From: Methylocystis rosea
GTDB lineage: Bacteria > Pseudomonadota > Alphaproteobacteria > Rhizobiales > Beijerinckiaceae
Assembly: GCF_003855495.1 (NCBI RefSeq)
Contig: NZ_CP034086.1
Span: forward strand, 2,455,501 to 2,519,500
Direction of reading: 5' to 3'
Length of the DNA: 64,000 bases
The notes under the pieces are model-generated. The model worked only from the letters and a program-made list of their open reading frames with translations. It had not been told where the DNA came from and did not search any database. Made by a program: the position numbers and the translations under genes. Shown one piece after another: positions 9,389 through 17,442 of the stretch; position 1 is the stretch's first letter, and every line of letters starts with the position of its first letter.

Positions 9389-9591
9389 GCGCGATGGTCG
9401 TACCGATTTTTCCCTTTGGCGATAATCCGATCTGGTTCAAGCTCCTGATCGTCGCCATCTGCCTTTACTTCCTGGGTCAATCCCTGCGCAGCGAAGGCTT
9501 TTACAAGAGCGGGAGTTTCGTGCGTTCCGGGGGGATCATCGCTTTCATTCTATCGGGGCTCGCCTTGCTTTTTTCGCTCATCCCCTTTTGA
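9382..9591 (+). CDS. Small two-helix membrane protein, unknown function
   Basis: A 69-residue hydrophobic protein with two predicted membrane helices (about residues 17-32 and 49-68). The segment between them, RSEGFYKSGSFVRSGG, is polar. The start could be ATG 9382, which overlaps the upstream transposase fossil, or ATG 9394. No family was recognised. Its 3' end overlaps the convergent gene at 9550-9789 by 42 bases, so at least one of the two ends might be misjudged. Confidence 0.45.
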   Translation: MLGAMVVPIFPFGDNPIWFKLLIVAICLYFLGQSLRSEGFYKSGSFVRSGGIIAFILSGLALLFSLIPF

Positions 9592-9789
9592 GCCGCGCTG
9601 CATGAACAACCCGGCCAGCAACCCCATCAAGGCTCCCACTGGCCCCGTGACGAAGGCAGATGTCATCACGATCTCAAGATCCTTATCGTGCGCGTTGCCA
9701 GAGAAAAGCGCGACGAGGACTCCTCCCAGGGCTGCTCCAGCGGCATAGCCGGCCAGCAGGCCTAATAGGGCGAAGAAGACTCTACGCAT
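9550..9789 (-). CDS. Small conserved-type membrane protein, unknown function
   Basis: A 79-residue protein with two glycine/alanine-rich helices (LLGLLAGYAAGAALGGVLVAL and a second near residues 46-62) and a charged tail rich in Lys/Arg. Similar small proteins are common in Rhizobiales but have no assigned role. It is convergent with, and overlaps, the small membrane protein gene on the other strand. The 220 bases between its start and the devA stop hold nothing recognisable apart from the presumed promoter. Confidence 0.55.
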   Translation of the reverse strand: MRRVFFALLGLLAGYAAGAALGGVLVALFSGNAHDKDLEIVMTSAFVTGPVGALMGLLAGLFMQRGSKGDERKKQGEPR

Positions 9790-10009
9790 TTTGGCTTTCT
9801 CCTCTGGCCTGTGTGCGGCCGAGCAGGACTCTGTGCGAGTCTGGCCGACGTTCCTGCCAAAACAAACGAACGTTGCGTCCGGACGGCATTCATATGTTTA
9901 ACTTGCGATGCTGGTCTCGGCGCGACTGATCTTCGCTTCGGCCGACGCGAGTGGATCAAACCCCAATTCGACGTATCGTGACACTGACGGCTTTGGTGCG
10001 ACTTGATCG

Positions 10010-10678
10010 TTATTTGATGATCCCATCCTCGAGGTTGATGATGCGATCGGCAATATCCAATATTCTATAGTCGTGGGTAACGATCAGAATCGTGGTTCCA
10101 TTCTGCTTGGCGAGGTTTCTCAAAATCTCGACCGCCTCATGGCCGCTATTCTTATCGAGAGACGCGGTTGGCTCATCTGCGAGCACGATCTTCGGCCTGG
10201 AAACCAAGGCGCGCGCGATCGAAACGCGCTGGCGCTGTCCGCCAGAAAGCTGCTGCGGCCGATACTCCAGACGCTCTTCCAGTCCGACCTGAGTCAGAAT
10301 TTGACGCGCGAGCCCGACCCGTTGCTTTTCAGAAAATAAATCATGCAGCTCAAGCGCCATGCAGACGTTCTCTGTGGCGGTCAGCGAGAGGAAGAGATTG
10401 TGCTGCTGAAAAATATATCCTGTCTGCCGCCGCACCGCGATCCGCGTGCTGGTTTCGCTGCGCACCAGTTGTTCGCCGAGTACGACGACGCTTCCGGAGG
10501 TCGCAAGCCTCAGCCCTCCCAGGATGGTCAACAGCGTCGTCTTTCCGGAGCCAGAGGGCCCGGTGAGAATAACGATTTCGCCGGTTTCGATGGAAAGATG
10601 AATGTTTGTCAGGACCTGACGACGCAACTCGCCTTGTCCAAAAGCGAAATTCAAACCCTTCACCTCGATCATGCTCAT
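10010..10678 (-). CDS. devA: DevA-like ABC exporter ATP-binding subunit
   Basis: A 222-residue ABC ATPase of the MacB/LolD/DevA group. Walker A is GPSGSGKTTLL, the Q loop lies in QTGYIFQQHNLF, the signature is LSGGQRQRVSIARAL, and Walker B is IVLADEPTASLD. ATG 10678 overlaps the devC stop as ATGA, which points to coupled translation; an upstream in-frame ATG at 10744 would run into devC. With the DevC permease and DevB adaptor encoded directly upstream, it forms a complete tripartite exporter energised by ATP. In cyanobacteria DevBCA works with TolC to export heterocyst glycolipid. Here it is the last gene of the polyketide/glycolipid operon. The outer-membrane partner is not in the window. 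Confidence 0.9.
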   Translation of the reverse strand: MSMIEVKGLNFAFGQGELRRQVLTNIHLSIETGEIVILTGPSGSGKTTLLTILGGLRLATSGSVVVLGEQLVRSETSTRIAVRRQTGYIFQQHNLFLSLTATENVCMALELHDLFSEKQRVGLARQILTQVGLEERLEYRPQQLSGGQRQRVSIARALVSRPKIVLADEPTASLDKNSGHEAVEILRNLAKQNGTTILIVTHDYRILDIADRIINLEDGIIK

Positions 10679-11847
10679 GAGAACATGTCCGCCGGATCCG
10701 TCGACTTCAATTTGCGTATCGCCAGTAAGCCGGCCAGCGCGCACATTGTCAGAATGAAAAAGAAGACGCTGGCGATACGCCAGAGGGTCATTGGGAACGG
10801 GATGAAAATAGAGCGTTCCGCCACTTGATAGAGCAGCGTGGACAGCGCCATGCCCGGCAGAAACCCGAATACGGCCAGGTATATCGACGAAGCAAAGACA
10901 ATGTTTCGCAGATAAGACTGGCTGTATCCCATGGCCACCAAAGTGGCGTATTGCGGAATGTTGTTTCCAATATCCGTGAACAAGATCTGATAGACGATCA
11001 CCATGCCAACGATCAGGCCCATGAGCGTGCCGAAGCCGAAAATGAAGCCGAGCGGCGCCGAATTCTCCCAGTAGGCTTGCTCGAAGCGGACGAGCTCCTC
11101 ATAGGTTAGGACCTGCACCTCCTGCCCGACGAGTCGCAAGAGTGCGGCTTGCGCCGCGGCGATGTCGGCGCCCGGCGCCAGCAGGACGAAGCCGATGTCA
11201 ATCTGATCGAGGGATCGCGAAGGGAAAACGCGATGAAAGTTGAGATCGCTCATCACGACATTGCCGTCGGCGGCGAAAGTGGTGCCCATATTGAAGGTGC
11301 CGACGAGCTTTACTTTGCGACCGTTTATTTCGGTGATGTCGCGCCCGGAGGCGATCAACTCCTTTATCGGACCAAACTCCGGGCGCGAGGTCACGTCGAA
11401 GAGCGCCGTGTCCTGCCGCTGCAGCTCGGATCTGAACGTCGCAAATTCGTCGATATGAATAAGCTCGGCCGTGGGATCGTACCCATAAATCATCAGCGTC
11501 CGCTGGATATGGGTGTCCATATTCTTGAACTGCCCGAGCGACATGTAGAGCGGCACGACTCGCCGCACCGCCGGAAGGCCCAAAGCGCGCATTAGGATGC
11601 TGCGTTCGAAGGAGACCGGGCGCCAGAGGGCTTCGGTCTGCTTGTGCAGCAGAAACAGCTGGCCCTGCATTTTCAGCGGCGCGGAAGACGCACTGGTGTA
11701 AAGCGAGTCTCGAAAGCCAAGTTGCATGAACACGAGGACGCAGGCGAACAGCACGCCCAAAGTGGCGGCAAGCAGTTTGGGCTTGTCGTAGATGAGCTGG
11801 CGCCACGCTAATCGAGCGGCGAAGAGCGCCGGGGGTAAACCGCTCAC
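10675..11847 (-). CDS. devC: DevC-like ABC exporter permease
   Basis: A 390-residue permease of the DevC/FtsX-MacB fold. There is one N-terminal helix (AATLGVLFACVLVFMQLGF, followed by RDSLY), a large periplasmic domain (about residues 60-270), and three C-terminal helices. The phrase FMQLGFRDSLY closely resembles the cyanobacterial DevC start. I chose GTG 11847, which overlaps the devB stop as GTGA. This mirrors the ATGA at the devC-devA junction, so all three exporter genes are translationally coupled. An upstream start at 11889 would add 14 unrelated residues. The substrate is inferred from context to be the lipid made by the preceding biosynthetic genes. Confidence 0.9.
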   Translation of the reverse strand: MSGLPPALFAARLAWRQLIYDKPKLLAATLGVLFACVLVFMQLGFRDSLYTSASSAPLKMQGQLFLLHKQTEALWRPVSFERSILMRALGLPAVRRVVPLYMSLGQFKNMDTHIQRTLMIYGYDPTAELIHIDEFATFRSELQRQDTALFDVTSRPEFGPIKELIASGRDITEINGRKVKLVGTFNMGTTFAADGNVVMSDLNFHRVFPSRSLDQIDIGFVLLAPGADIAAAQAALLRLVGQEVQVLTYEELVRFEQAYWENSAPLGFIFGFGTLMGLIVGMVIVYQILFTDIGNNIPQYATLVAMGYSQSYLRNIVFASSIYLAVFGFLPGMALSTLLYQVAERSIFIPFPMTLWRIASVFFFILTMCALAGLLAIRKLKSTDPADMFS

Positions 11848-12875
11848 TTTTCTATTTGCACCTGAACCTGACGGAAGAGCTGGTGCCAAAGCTGCTCGAT
11901 GCCTGGACGCTCCAAAGTCAACCGCACCTCAACGATCCTATTGTCGCGGTCGGCGAGCGGATCAGCGTCGTTGACATGATTTTTGCGGACGAGAAAAGCG
12001 ATCTCGCGCACCTTTGCCGGATAGGGCGCGGTCCGCTCCGGAAGTTTTACAATCGCCTTCTGACCGACTCTGACCCGTGGAATGTCGGTCTCGTAAACTT
12101 CGGCGACGACGTCCAGCTCGTTGAGATTCGCAATATCGGCCACGCCGTTGGGGCCGATGCGCTCGCCGGGGCGCGCATTGATCTTGATGACGACGCCGTC
12201 GATCGGCGCGGTCGACACCGCCTGCGACAGTTGCGCCTGTTTGAGCTCCAGATTGGCCTCGCTCTGCTGAATGCTCGCGGTCGCAACGTCGACATCCGCC
12301 TTGGCCTTTTTCAGGCGCAACTCGACGCCATCAACCACGGAAAGGGTGGCGGAGCCGGACTTGTACAGGCTCTTCTTGCGCTCGGCGTCCCGCTGGGCGC
12401 TCTCGAGTTCGGCCTCAGCTGCCAGGAGTCGCGCCTTGGCGGCGCTGATTTCCGCCGCGGCGAGCGCCACTTCCGCTCGGCGACGACGCCAGTCGGAGAG
12501 CACCGCGATCCGGGTCCCCGCCTTGATGGCCTGGCCTTCCCGCACCAGTATTTCGCCGACGACGCCGCCGGTCGCGGCCGCCTCGTTCGACACTCGGATG
12601 AGTCGCGAGCGCGGTTCGATCCAGCCCAGCGCGCCAACGCCGAGGGCCGCGGGAGCCCACGTCGCTTCTTTTATCGGTTTGGCGGGCGCGTCGTCGGCGC
12701 CCACGAAATACGCCCAGACGAAAAGCGGCACGCCGATGGTCAACGCTGCGATGAGAAGGATCTGCAGGATCAATCGCAGGGAAATGCGACTCCGCAGCAA
12801 ACGTTCCGCCCGATGCAGAGCCGCGCCATCCGACATTCCGAAACGAAATTCGTGGTTCATTTCACCCGCCGCCAT
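11844..12875 (-). CDS. devB: DevB-like membrane fusion protein (HlyD family)
   Basis: A 343-residue periplasmic adaptor. One membrane anchor lies near residues 33-55. The biotinyl-lipoyl-like half motifs are GGVVGEILVREGQAIKAG and the later STAPIDGVVIKINARPGE. Between them is a long helical hairpin (about 130-220) rich in Ala, Glu and Lys. The phrase ALGWIEPRSRLIRVS matches the DevB pattern that precedes the lipoyl domain. Start codon choice is open: ATG 12875 or ATG 12860. The gene begins 36 bases after the glycosyltransferase stop and overlaps devC. The protein should bridge DevCA and a TolC-like outer-membrane channel. Confidence 0.9.
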   Translation of the reverse strand: MAAGEMNHEFRFGMSDGAALHRAERLLRSRISLRLILQILLIAALTIGVPLFVWAYFVGADDAPAKPIKEATWAPAALGVGALGWIEPRSRLIRVSNEAAATGGVVGEILVREGQAIKAGTRIAVLSDWRRRRAEVALAAAEISAAKARLLAAEAELESAQRDAERKKSLYKSGSATLSVVDGVELRLKKAKADVDVATASIQQSEANLELKQAQLSQAVSTAPIDGVVIKINARPGERIGPNGVADIANLNELDVVAEVYETDIPRVRVGQKAIVKLPERTAPYPAKVREIAFLVRKNHVNDADPLADRDNRIVEVRLTLERPGIEQLWHQLFRQVQVQIEK

Positions 12876-12911
12876 GCCGTTATCGGGATTTAGACATTGC
12901 CGCCGCAGTCT

Positions 12912-14279
12912 TCAAACGCGTTCTGTTCCAGGCTCATCTTCGACAACGCAACCGCTTATTTCTCGTCCTGGACGCCTGAGCCTTTGCGATATTAACGCCG
13001 CGGCGGACTCCGCGCCATCGTTTAATGCGATTTCATCAGCGACCGCCCTCGCACGATCAGCATAACTAGCCGACGACAAGAGCGGTTCAATGTTCCGCGC
13101 CAATTGATCAGCGGAGACGTCCTTAGCCTTCAGCGTACGGGCAACGCCAAGTCGCCTCAGGCGCTCAGCGATATCGAATTGGTCGTTACAAAAGGGGGTG
13201 ACAAGTTGTGGCTTGCCGGCGCGCAGCGCCTGCCCAACAGATCCCATTCCGCCGTGATGAACGATAGCGCAACATCTGGGAAACAGCAGCGAATGCGGGA
13301 CGTAGCCGTGCACGGAAATCTCGGAAGACATCTCTTGTCGCAATTTGTTCACATCGGCGCTATCCGCCAAAAGAATAGCACGCCTGTTGAGGGATCGAGC
13401 TGCGATGGCGCAGGCTCGAAAATAGTCTATCCGATCGATCGCGACGAGGCTCCCAAGCGTGAAGACGATAGGTTCGGACCCTGAGTCCAAAAATTCTATT
13501 AAATCAGACGGAAGCCCCTCCGGGTCGGACCCGCCCGCTGGCGTGTTGCACCCGTCGTGGAAACTATGTCCAACAACAATTTCCGACCGTGTCCGCTTGG
13601 ACGCCGGCGGCATCAGGAGCGAGCTGAACAACCCGATCGTCGCTGCTGCGCCCGGAGCGCCCACCAAAAGCTCAAACCCGCGCACGCCAGGCAAACCCAG
13701 TTCATCTCTGAATCGCGCAAGCGGCGAAGCCAGGAGAGTCAACGCCGCTTCGAGCGTTTTTAGCAGGAGCCCGTTATATCCGACGGCGAGCGGCGACCGA
13801 GACGTCATGAACGGCGCCGGCGTCCCTAACGGAGGATTGTCCGCAGAAAACAGCAGCATGGGCGAAAGAAATACGTTGAAGAGAGGAAGATTCCGCTGTT
13901 CCGCAGCGGCCTTAGCGCCGAACGCTAAGCAATGCGTCACGACGCCATCAACATCCTTCGTCAGTTCCATGACGTCACGGTAGGCGTCGCGAAGATGTGG
14001 AAACATCACCTGATCAAATAGAAATCTTTTACTCCGCGACATTTTGGTCGCGATCTCACCCTTCTGCATATTGAGCCGCGATGAGATTTCTCCCAGATCC
14101 GGTCGCATAGGCCGGAAGTCGAGCCCTTCGCTCTGCACCAGATCCCGATATTCTTCTGACGTGGCGATGACCGGGACGCACCCGTGCCGCTGCAGCGCGC
14201 GCCCTAGTCCAATAAACGGATTCACATCGCCAAGCGTGCCAAAGGTCGTGATAAGGATCTTCGGGCGGTCTAGGGCCAT
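12912..14279 (-). CDS. GT1-family (UGT-like) glycosyltransferase
   Basis: A 455-residue GT-B glycosyltransferase of the COG1819 group. The N-terminal acceptor domain starts KILITTFGTLGDVNPFIGLG, with the glycine-rich loop. The C-terminal nucleotide-sugar domain carries the family signature VHHGGMGSVGQALRAGKP followed by FCNDQFDIAERLRRLGVA. Relatives glycosylate lipids, sterols, macrolides and mycobacterial phenolic glycolipids. The start overlaps the upstream SDR gene by ten bases, so the two are probably coupled. In this operon it is the natural candidate to attach a sugar to the polyketide-derived lipid before DevBCA export. The sugar and the acceptor cannot be read from sequence. Confidence 0.9.
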   Translation of the reverse strand: MALDRPKILITTFGTLGDVNPFIGLGRALQRHGCVPVIATSEEYRDLVQSEGLDFRPMRPDLGEISSRLNMQKGEIATKMSRSKRFLFDQVMFPHLRDAYRDVMELTKDVDGVVTHCLAFGAKAAAEQRNLPLFNVFLSPMLLFSADNPPLGTPAPFMTSRSPLAVGYNGLLLKTLEAALTLLASPLARFRDELGLPGVRGFELLVGAPGAAATIGLFSSLLMPPASKRTRSEIVVGHSFHDGCNTPAGGSDPEGLPSDLIEFLDSGSEPIVFTLGSLVAIDRIDYFRACAIAARSLNRRAILLADSADVNKLRQEMSSEISVHGYVPHSLLFPRCCAIVHHGGMGSVGQALRAGKPQLVTPFCNDQFDIAERLRRLGVARTLKAKDVSADQLARNIEPLLSSASYADRARAVADEIALNDGAESAAALISQRLRRPGREISGCVVEDEPGTERV

Positions 14280-15190
14280 TGGATCACTTCTTTTTTGGCG
14301 GCACGGCTCGAGACCTGCGGCCGCCGAATTTTATCGAAACCGAAATGGCGCGCCATCAGCCAGTCCATGAGGCGCGCCGGTATGAGCAGCTGTGCGTAGT
14401 AGTGTAAGGCGCTGCTGCCGAGCACGAGAATGCGCAGCGGCGGCCGCGGCCCGACGAGCGCGCGATGGACCGCTTCGGCCACAACCTCTGGCCCGACTGC
14501 GGTGCGCCCCTGGTCCACCGCCCATTTCTGCACGCGGCGCGCGGCTGGGCCGTAGATCGTCCGGTCGAAGGCGTCGAAGGCGGCCGATTCCGCCTTGTCC
14601 CAGATCGGCGTGGCGATCATGCCGGGCTCAATCACCACGACCGCGATCCCATAGACCGCCAATTCGCGGCGGAGCGCGTCGGACATCGCTTCGAGCGCGA
14701 ATTTCGAGGCGCTGTAGGGTCCCATCAACGGCCCGACCATCCGGCCCGCCACCGAGCTCATGTTGACGATGCGGCCCGGCGGCTCTCCCTGAGGGGCGCG
14801 GGCGCCGAGCAGCGGCGCGAAGGCCTGCGTCACCCGAAGCTGGCCGATGACATTGACTTCAAACTGGCGGCGCAGCTCCTCGACCGGCACATGCAGCAGC
14901 GGTCCCGCCACGGCCATTCCGGCATTGTTGACGAGCCCCGCCAGCGTCCCGCCCTGAAGCCGGTCCTCGACCGCAAGGGCTGCCTGCGCGACCGCATCGC
15001 CGTCGGTCACATCGAAGAAGAGCGGCGCGTAATTTTCACCGAATTGCGCCTTCAGACGCTCGGCGTCGGCGGCCGTGCGCACCGAACCGAAAACCAGGAA
15101 GTCCCTTTCGACGAGCAGCCTGACGCAGGCTTCGCCGATGCCCGTCGATGCGCCCGTAATGACGACGGCCCGCTTCGCGCCCTCGCTCAT
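14270..15190 (-). CDS. Short-chain dehydrogenase/reductase
   Basis: A 306-residue classical SDR. Cofactor site TGASTGIG at residues 13-20, structural NNAG motif (LVNNAGMAVAG), catalytic Ser in NMSSVAG and the Tyr-x-x-x-Lys pair in YSASK. The C-terminal extension of about 60 residues (SSALHYYAQLLIPARLMDWL) is hydrophobic and could touch membrane or a lipid substrate. It starts at ATG 15190, which overlaps the stop of a 16-residue reading frame, and ends inside the glycosyltransferase start. I infer a keto- or hydroxy-group reduction on the lipid chain or sugar. The natural substrate is not identifiable. Confidence 0.88.
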   Translation of the reverse strand: MSEGAKRAVVITGASTGIGEACVRLLVERDFLVFGSVRTAADAERLKAQFGENYAPLFFDVTDGDAVAQAALAVEDRLQGGTLAGLVNNAGMAVAGPLLHVPVEELRRQFEVNVIGQLRVTQAFAPLLGARAPQGEPPGRIVNMSSVAGRMVGPLMGPYSASKFALEAMSDALRRELAVYGIAVVVIEPGMIATPIWDKAESAAFDAFDRTIYGPAARRVQKWAVDQGRTAVGPEVVAEAVHRALVGPRPPLRILVLGSSALHYYAQLLIPARLMDWLMARHFGFDKIRRPQVSSRAAKKEVIQWP

Positions 15191-15237
15191 GCGGAAATCC
15201 CCTGCGCTTCGAGCAACCGCGTCGGGCCTTCGCTCAT
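15187..15237 (-). CDS. Possible 16-residue linking reading frame
   Basis: ATG 15237 overlaps the stop of the deacetylase gene as ATGA, and the frame (MSEGPTRLLEAQGISA) ends at a TGA that overlaps the ATG of the SDR gene. It therefore bridges two operon genes without a gap. Its first residues echo the SDR start (MSEGAKRA). The frame may be a translational-coupling device, a remnant of a duplicated start, or chance. No function is proposed. Confidence 0.3.
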   Translation of the reverse strand: MSEGPTRLLEAQGISA

Positions 15238-16145
15238 TGAGGCGTCGCCTCGCTCATCTGTCCGCCGCCCGGCGATGGGTACAGACGGGCCTCGCTGAGC
15301 CGCGCGAGCCTTAAGCCTCGCTCTTCCAGCATGTCCGGTAGACGCGGCGAGAGCAGGAAGGCGAGCTCCTGCTCGCGGGTGACGGTCACCCAGTCTTGGG
15401 CCCTGAGCTCGTCGTCGACATGGCCAGGATGGCACATGACGAGATGGCGGCGCCCCGGCGCGCGAAGATAGGTCTCGAAGGCTCGTGCGTAGTCCTTCCC
15501 CGGATCGAAAACCGAGTGGCCGGAGAAACCCTCATTGGTCACGAAGCCCTGACGCAGCGCTGCGCGGCGAAAACCGGAAGACAGGCCCTGCACAGCGAGC
15601 GCCAGGGCGAGCGTTTTGGGGGCATGGGCCCCGCGCAGGACGATGCGATGCAGCTCGTCGCCGGCGTCGCGCAGCCAAACCCGACCGGCGAGCCCTCGAG
15701 CCGCCAAGGCCTCGATCAATGCGTCGCGGACGCCCGGCAGCCCATGCACATGTTGATGGCCGTCGACGTAATCCGGCGCGCGGCCCATCACCGTCTCGAA
15801 GCGGTCCAGCTGGCGATCGATCTCAGCGCGTATCTCATCCAGGGGAAGCTTGCGTCGCAGGGCGAGGCGGACGACGGTCGTGACCGGCGGAAAGCTCCCC
15901 TCCGAAGTGAAGGTCGGCATCGGTCCCAGCGGGCGGCCCAGCGTGAGGTTGAAATGCAGGCCGACATCTGCATTCCGGCAGCGCCGGCGCAATTCGACCC
16001 CCATGGCGGGCCAGCGTGGGCCATTCACGAGGGCGGAGACCGCCGTCAGCCGGCCGGCGTCCAGCGCCTCGAGAATGCCGATGCTCACCCCGTAGGACAG
16101 GCCGTAATCGTCAGCACAGATCGCGACGATGCGGTCGTCGCTCAT
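15234..16145 (-). CDS. ChbG/HpnK (YdjC)-family carbohydrate deacetylase
   Basis: A 303-residue protein of the YdjC/ChbG/HpnK family, metal-dependent deacetylases acting on N-acetyl sugars; HpnK deacetylates a glycosylated hopanoid. Visible motifs are the N-terminal ICADDYGLS with the metal aspartates, VGLHFNLTLG with a metal histidine, DGHQHVHGLP, and the C-terminal CHPGHVDDEL. ATG 16145 has GGGAG just upstream; a longer frame to 16238 adds unrelated basic residues. It sits in the polyketide-glycolipid operon between the KAS III-like and SDR genes. I infer that it trims an N-acetyl group from the sugar added by the operon's glycosyltransferase, leaving a free amine. Confidence 0.88.
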   Translation of the reverse strand: MSDDRIVAICADDYGLSYGVSIGILEALDAGRLTAVSALVNGPRWPAMGVELRRRCRNADVGLHFNLTLGRPLGPMPTFTSEGSFPPVTTVVRLALRRKLPLDEIRAEIDRQLDRFETVMGRAPDYVDGHQHVHGLPGVRDALIEALAARGLAGRVWLRDAGDELHRIVLRGAHAPKTLALALAVQGLSSGFRRAALRQGFVTNEGFSGHSVFDPGKDYARAFETYLRAPGRRHLVMCHPGHVDDELRAQDWVTVTREQELAFLLSPRLPDMLEERGLRLARLSEARLYPSPGGGQMSEATPQ

Positions 16146-16360
16146 TGCTCCCGCCCTTCGACTGCGCGCGGCCGTTTGGGAAACAGTCGCCGGAACGAAG
16201 GACCGGGATCTCGGCGAATGAGCGAGGCGCGTCTCCACTCAGCAAGTATCGGGAATCGACGCTGGCTGTTTGAACAACGCGTCGCGATGCAGCGACCGAC
16301 GCCATGGGCGCCGGTGACAGTGGCTGGCAATGTCGTGAGCATCATCGTGAGCTGCTTCAA
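16142..16360 (-). CDS. Doubtful 72-residue frame between KAS III and deacetylase genes
   Basis: The 211 bases between the ketosynthase stop and the deacetylase start are otherwise unassigned. A frame from TTG 16360, overlapping the ketosynthase TGA, runs to a TGA overlapping the deacetylase ATG. The product would be basic and arginine-rich (RRFPILAEWRRASLIRR), with no recognised family. Gapless fit within a tightly packed operon is the only support. In GC-rich DNA such frames often arise by chance, so it may simply be spacer. Confidence 0.2.
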   Translation of the reverse strand: MKQLTMMLTTLPATVTGAHGVGRCIATRCSNSQRRFPILAEWRRASLIRRDPGPSFRRLFPKRPRAVEGREQ

Positions 16361-17388
16361 TAGATGAAGGAATATGCCGAAAACGACATGCCCGCGCTGG
16401 CGACGACCGCTGCAAGCAGGTCTCCACGCGCGACGCGTTGTTCTTCGATCGCGAAGGCCATGGCCGCCGGCACCGAGCAGGAAACGAGATTGCCGCAGCG
16501 CGGGTAAACGTTCGACACCAGATGCCGCAGCTTGAACAGATCGGCGAGGTCGTCGCCCGCCTTTTGCGACGCCGCGTGAGGGAAAATCGCGCGGAGCTTG
16601 TCCAAAGGCGGATTGAGATCTTGAAACACCTGGATGAGTTCGGGGCCCGCGGCCTCAAACAACTCGTAACCGTAGGACGTAAACCGGTTGCCGTTCTTGC
16701 CGATGCGCTCAGTCTGGTTGCAATAGCCCTGAAAGCCGTTGACGGGGATCGTGCAGAGATCGGCGAGATCTGGCCGGGAGCGGAACTTGAATTTCCACTC
16801 GTTCGTCGGATCGGCTGAAAAAATGGTCGCCGTGGCCGCCTCGCCGATCGTGTATGTCGGGAACGTCCAGGTCAACTCTCCCTCGTGCCGCAGGGCGAAA
16901 TTGCCAAGCCGATTGCCGGTGACGCTGAACTCGGCATTGACGATCATCGCACGCTTGCTGCTTCCCGACTGCAGAAAGTGATAGATGATCTGGGCGCCCC
17001 GCGACCAGCTGTTGCAGGCGTCCAGCACATCGAAGCAATGCGCATTCTTGAAGCCCAGCGCATGCGCCACGAGATAAGCGCCGGCCGGCTCGATGAATCC
17101 GCGTCCCACCCCAACATAGACGAGCGTGTCGATGTCATCTTTGGTGCATTTCGCTTCTTCCAGCGCCGCGTCGATGGCGCCGGTCAAGACGCTCAACGGC
17201 GTTTCGTTTTCCTCTAGCGTGTAACGCGTCTGCGCGCCGCTGTAGGTCAGCCAGCTCTCGATTCTCTTAATCGCCGCGTCGAGATCACCGTCATACGTCG
17301 CTTCGCTGCTTTCACGGACAATCTGAAGGATGTCTTCATTCGACAGCTTGCGCGACGGCAAGGCGGCCTTCACGGCATCAATGCGCAT
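16357..17388 (-). CDS. 3-oxoacyl-ACP synthase III-like ketosynthase
   Basis: A 343-residue thiolase-fold enzyme of the FabH/KAS III group. The Cys-His-Asn triad is Cys125 (VLDACNSWSRG), His271 (FPHAASQK) and Asn300 (RCGNLVSCS), with spacing like FabH. It is more divergent than housekeeping FabH and lies 54 bases after the polyketide synthase stop in the same operon. FabH-like enzymes in secondary-metabolite clusters can prime a synthase, condense two acyl chains, or transfer an acyl group from ACP to an oxygen or nitrogen nucleophile. As the synthase lacks a thioesterase, this enzyme could release or extend the chain. Which reaction it performs is not determined. Confidence 0.87.
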   Translation of the reverse strand: MRIDAVKAALPSRKLSNEDILQIVRESSEATYDGDLDAAIKRIESWLTYSGAQTRYTLEENETPLSVLTGAIDAALEEAKCTKDDIDTLVYVGVGRGFIEPAGAYLVAHALGFKNAHCFDVLDACNSWSRGAQIIYHFLQSGSSKRAMIVNAEFSVTGNRLGNFALRHEGELTWTFPTYTIGEAATATIFSADPTNEWKFKFRSRPDLADLCTIPVNGFQGYCNQTERIGKNGNRFTSYGYELFEAAGPELIQVFQDLNPPLDKLRAIFPHAASQKAGDDLADLFKLRHLVSNVYPRCGNLVSCSVPAAMAFAIEEQRVARGDLLAAVVASAGMSFSAYSFIY

Positions 17389-17442
17389 TTCTATGTTCCT
17401 CGAACTCAGCAGGTGCAGATCTGATAGACTGGTCAGTCGCCT

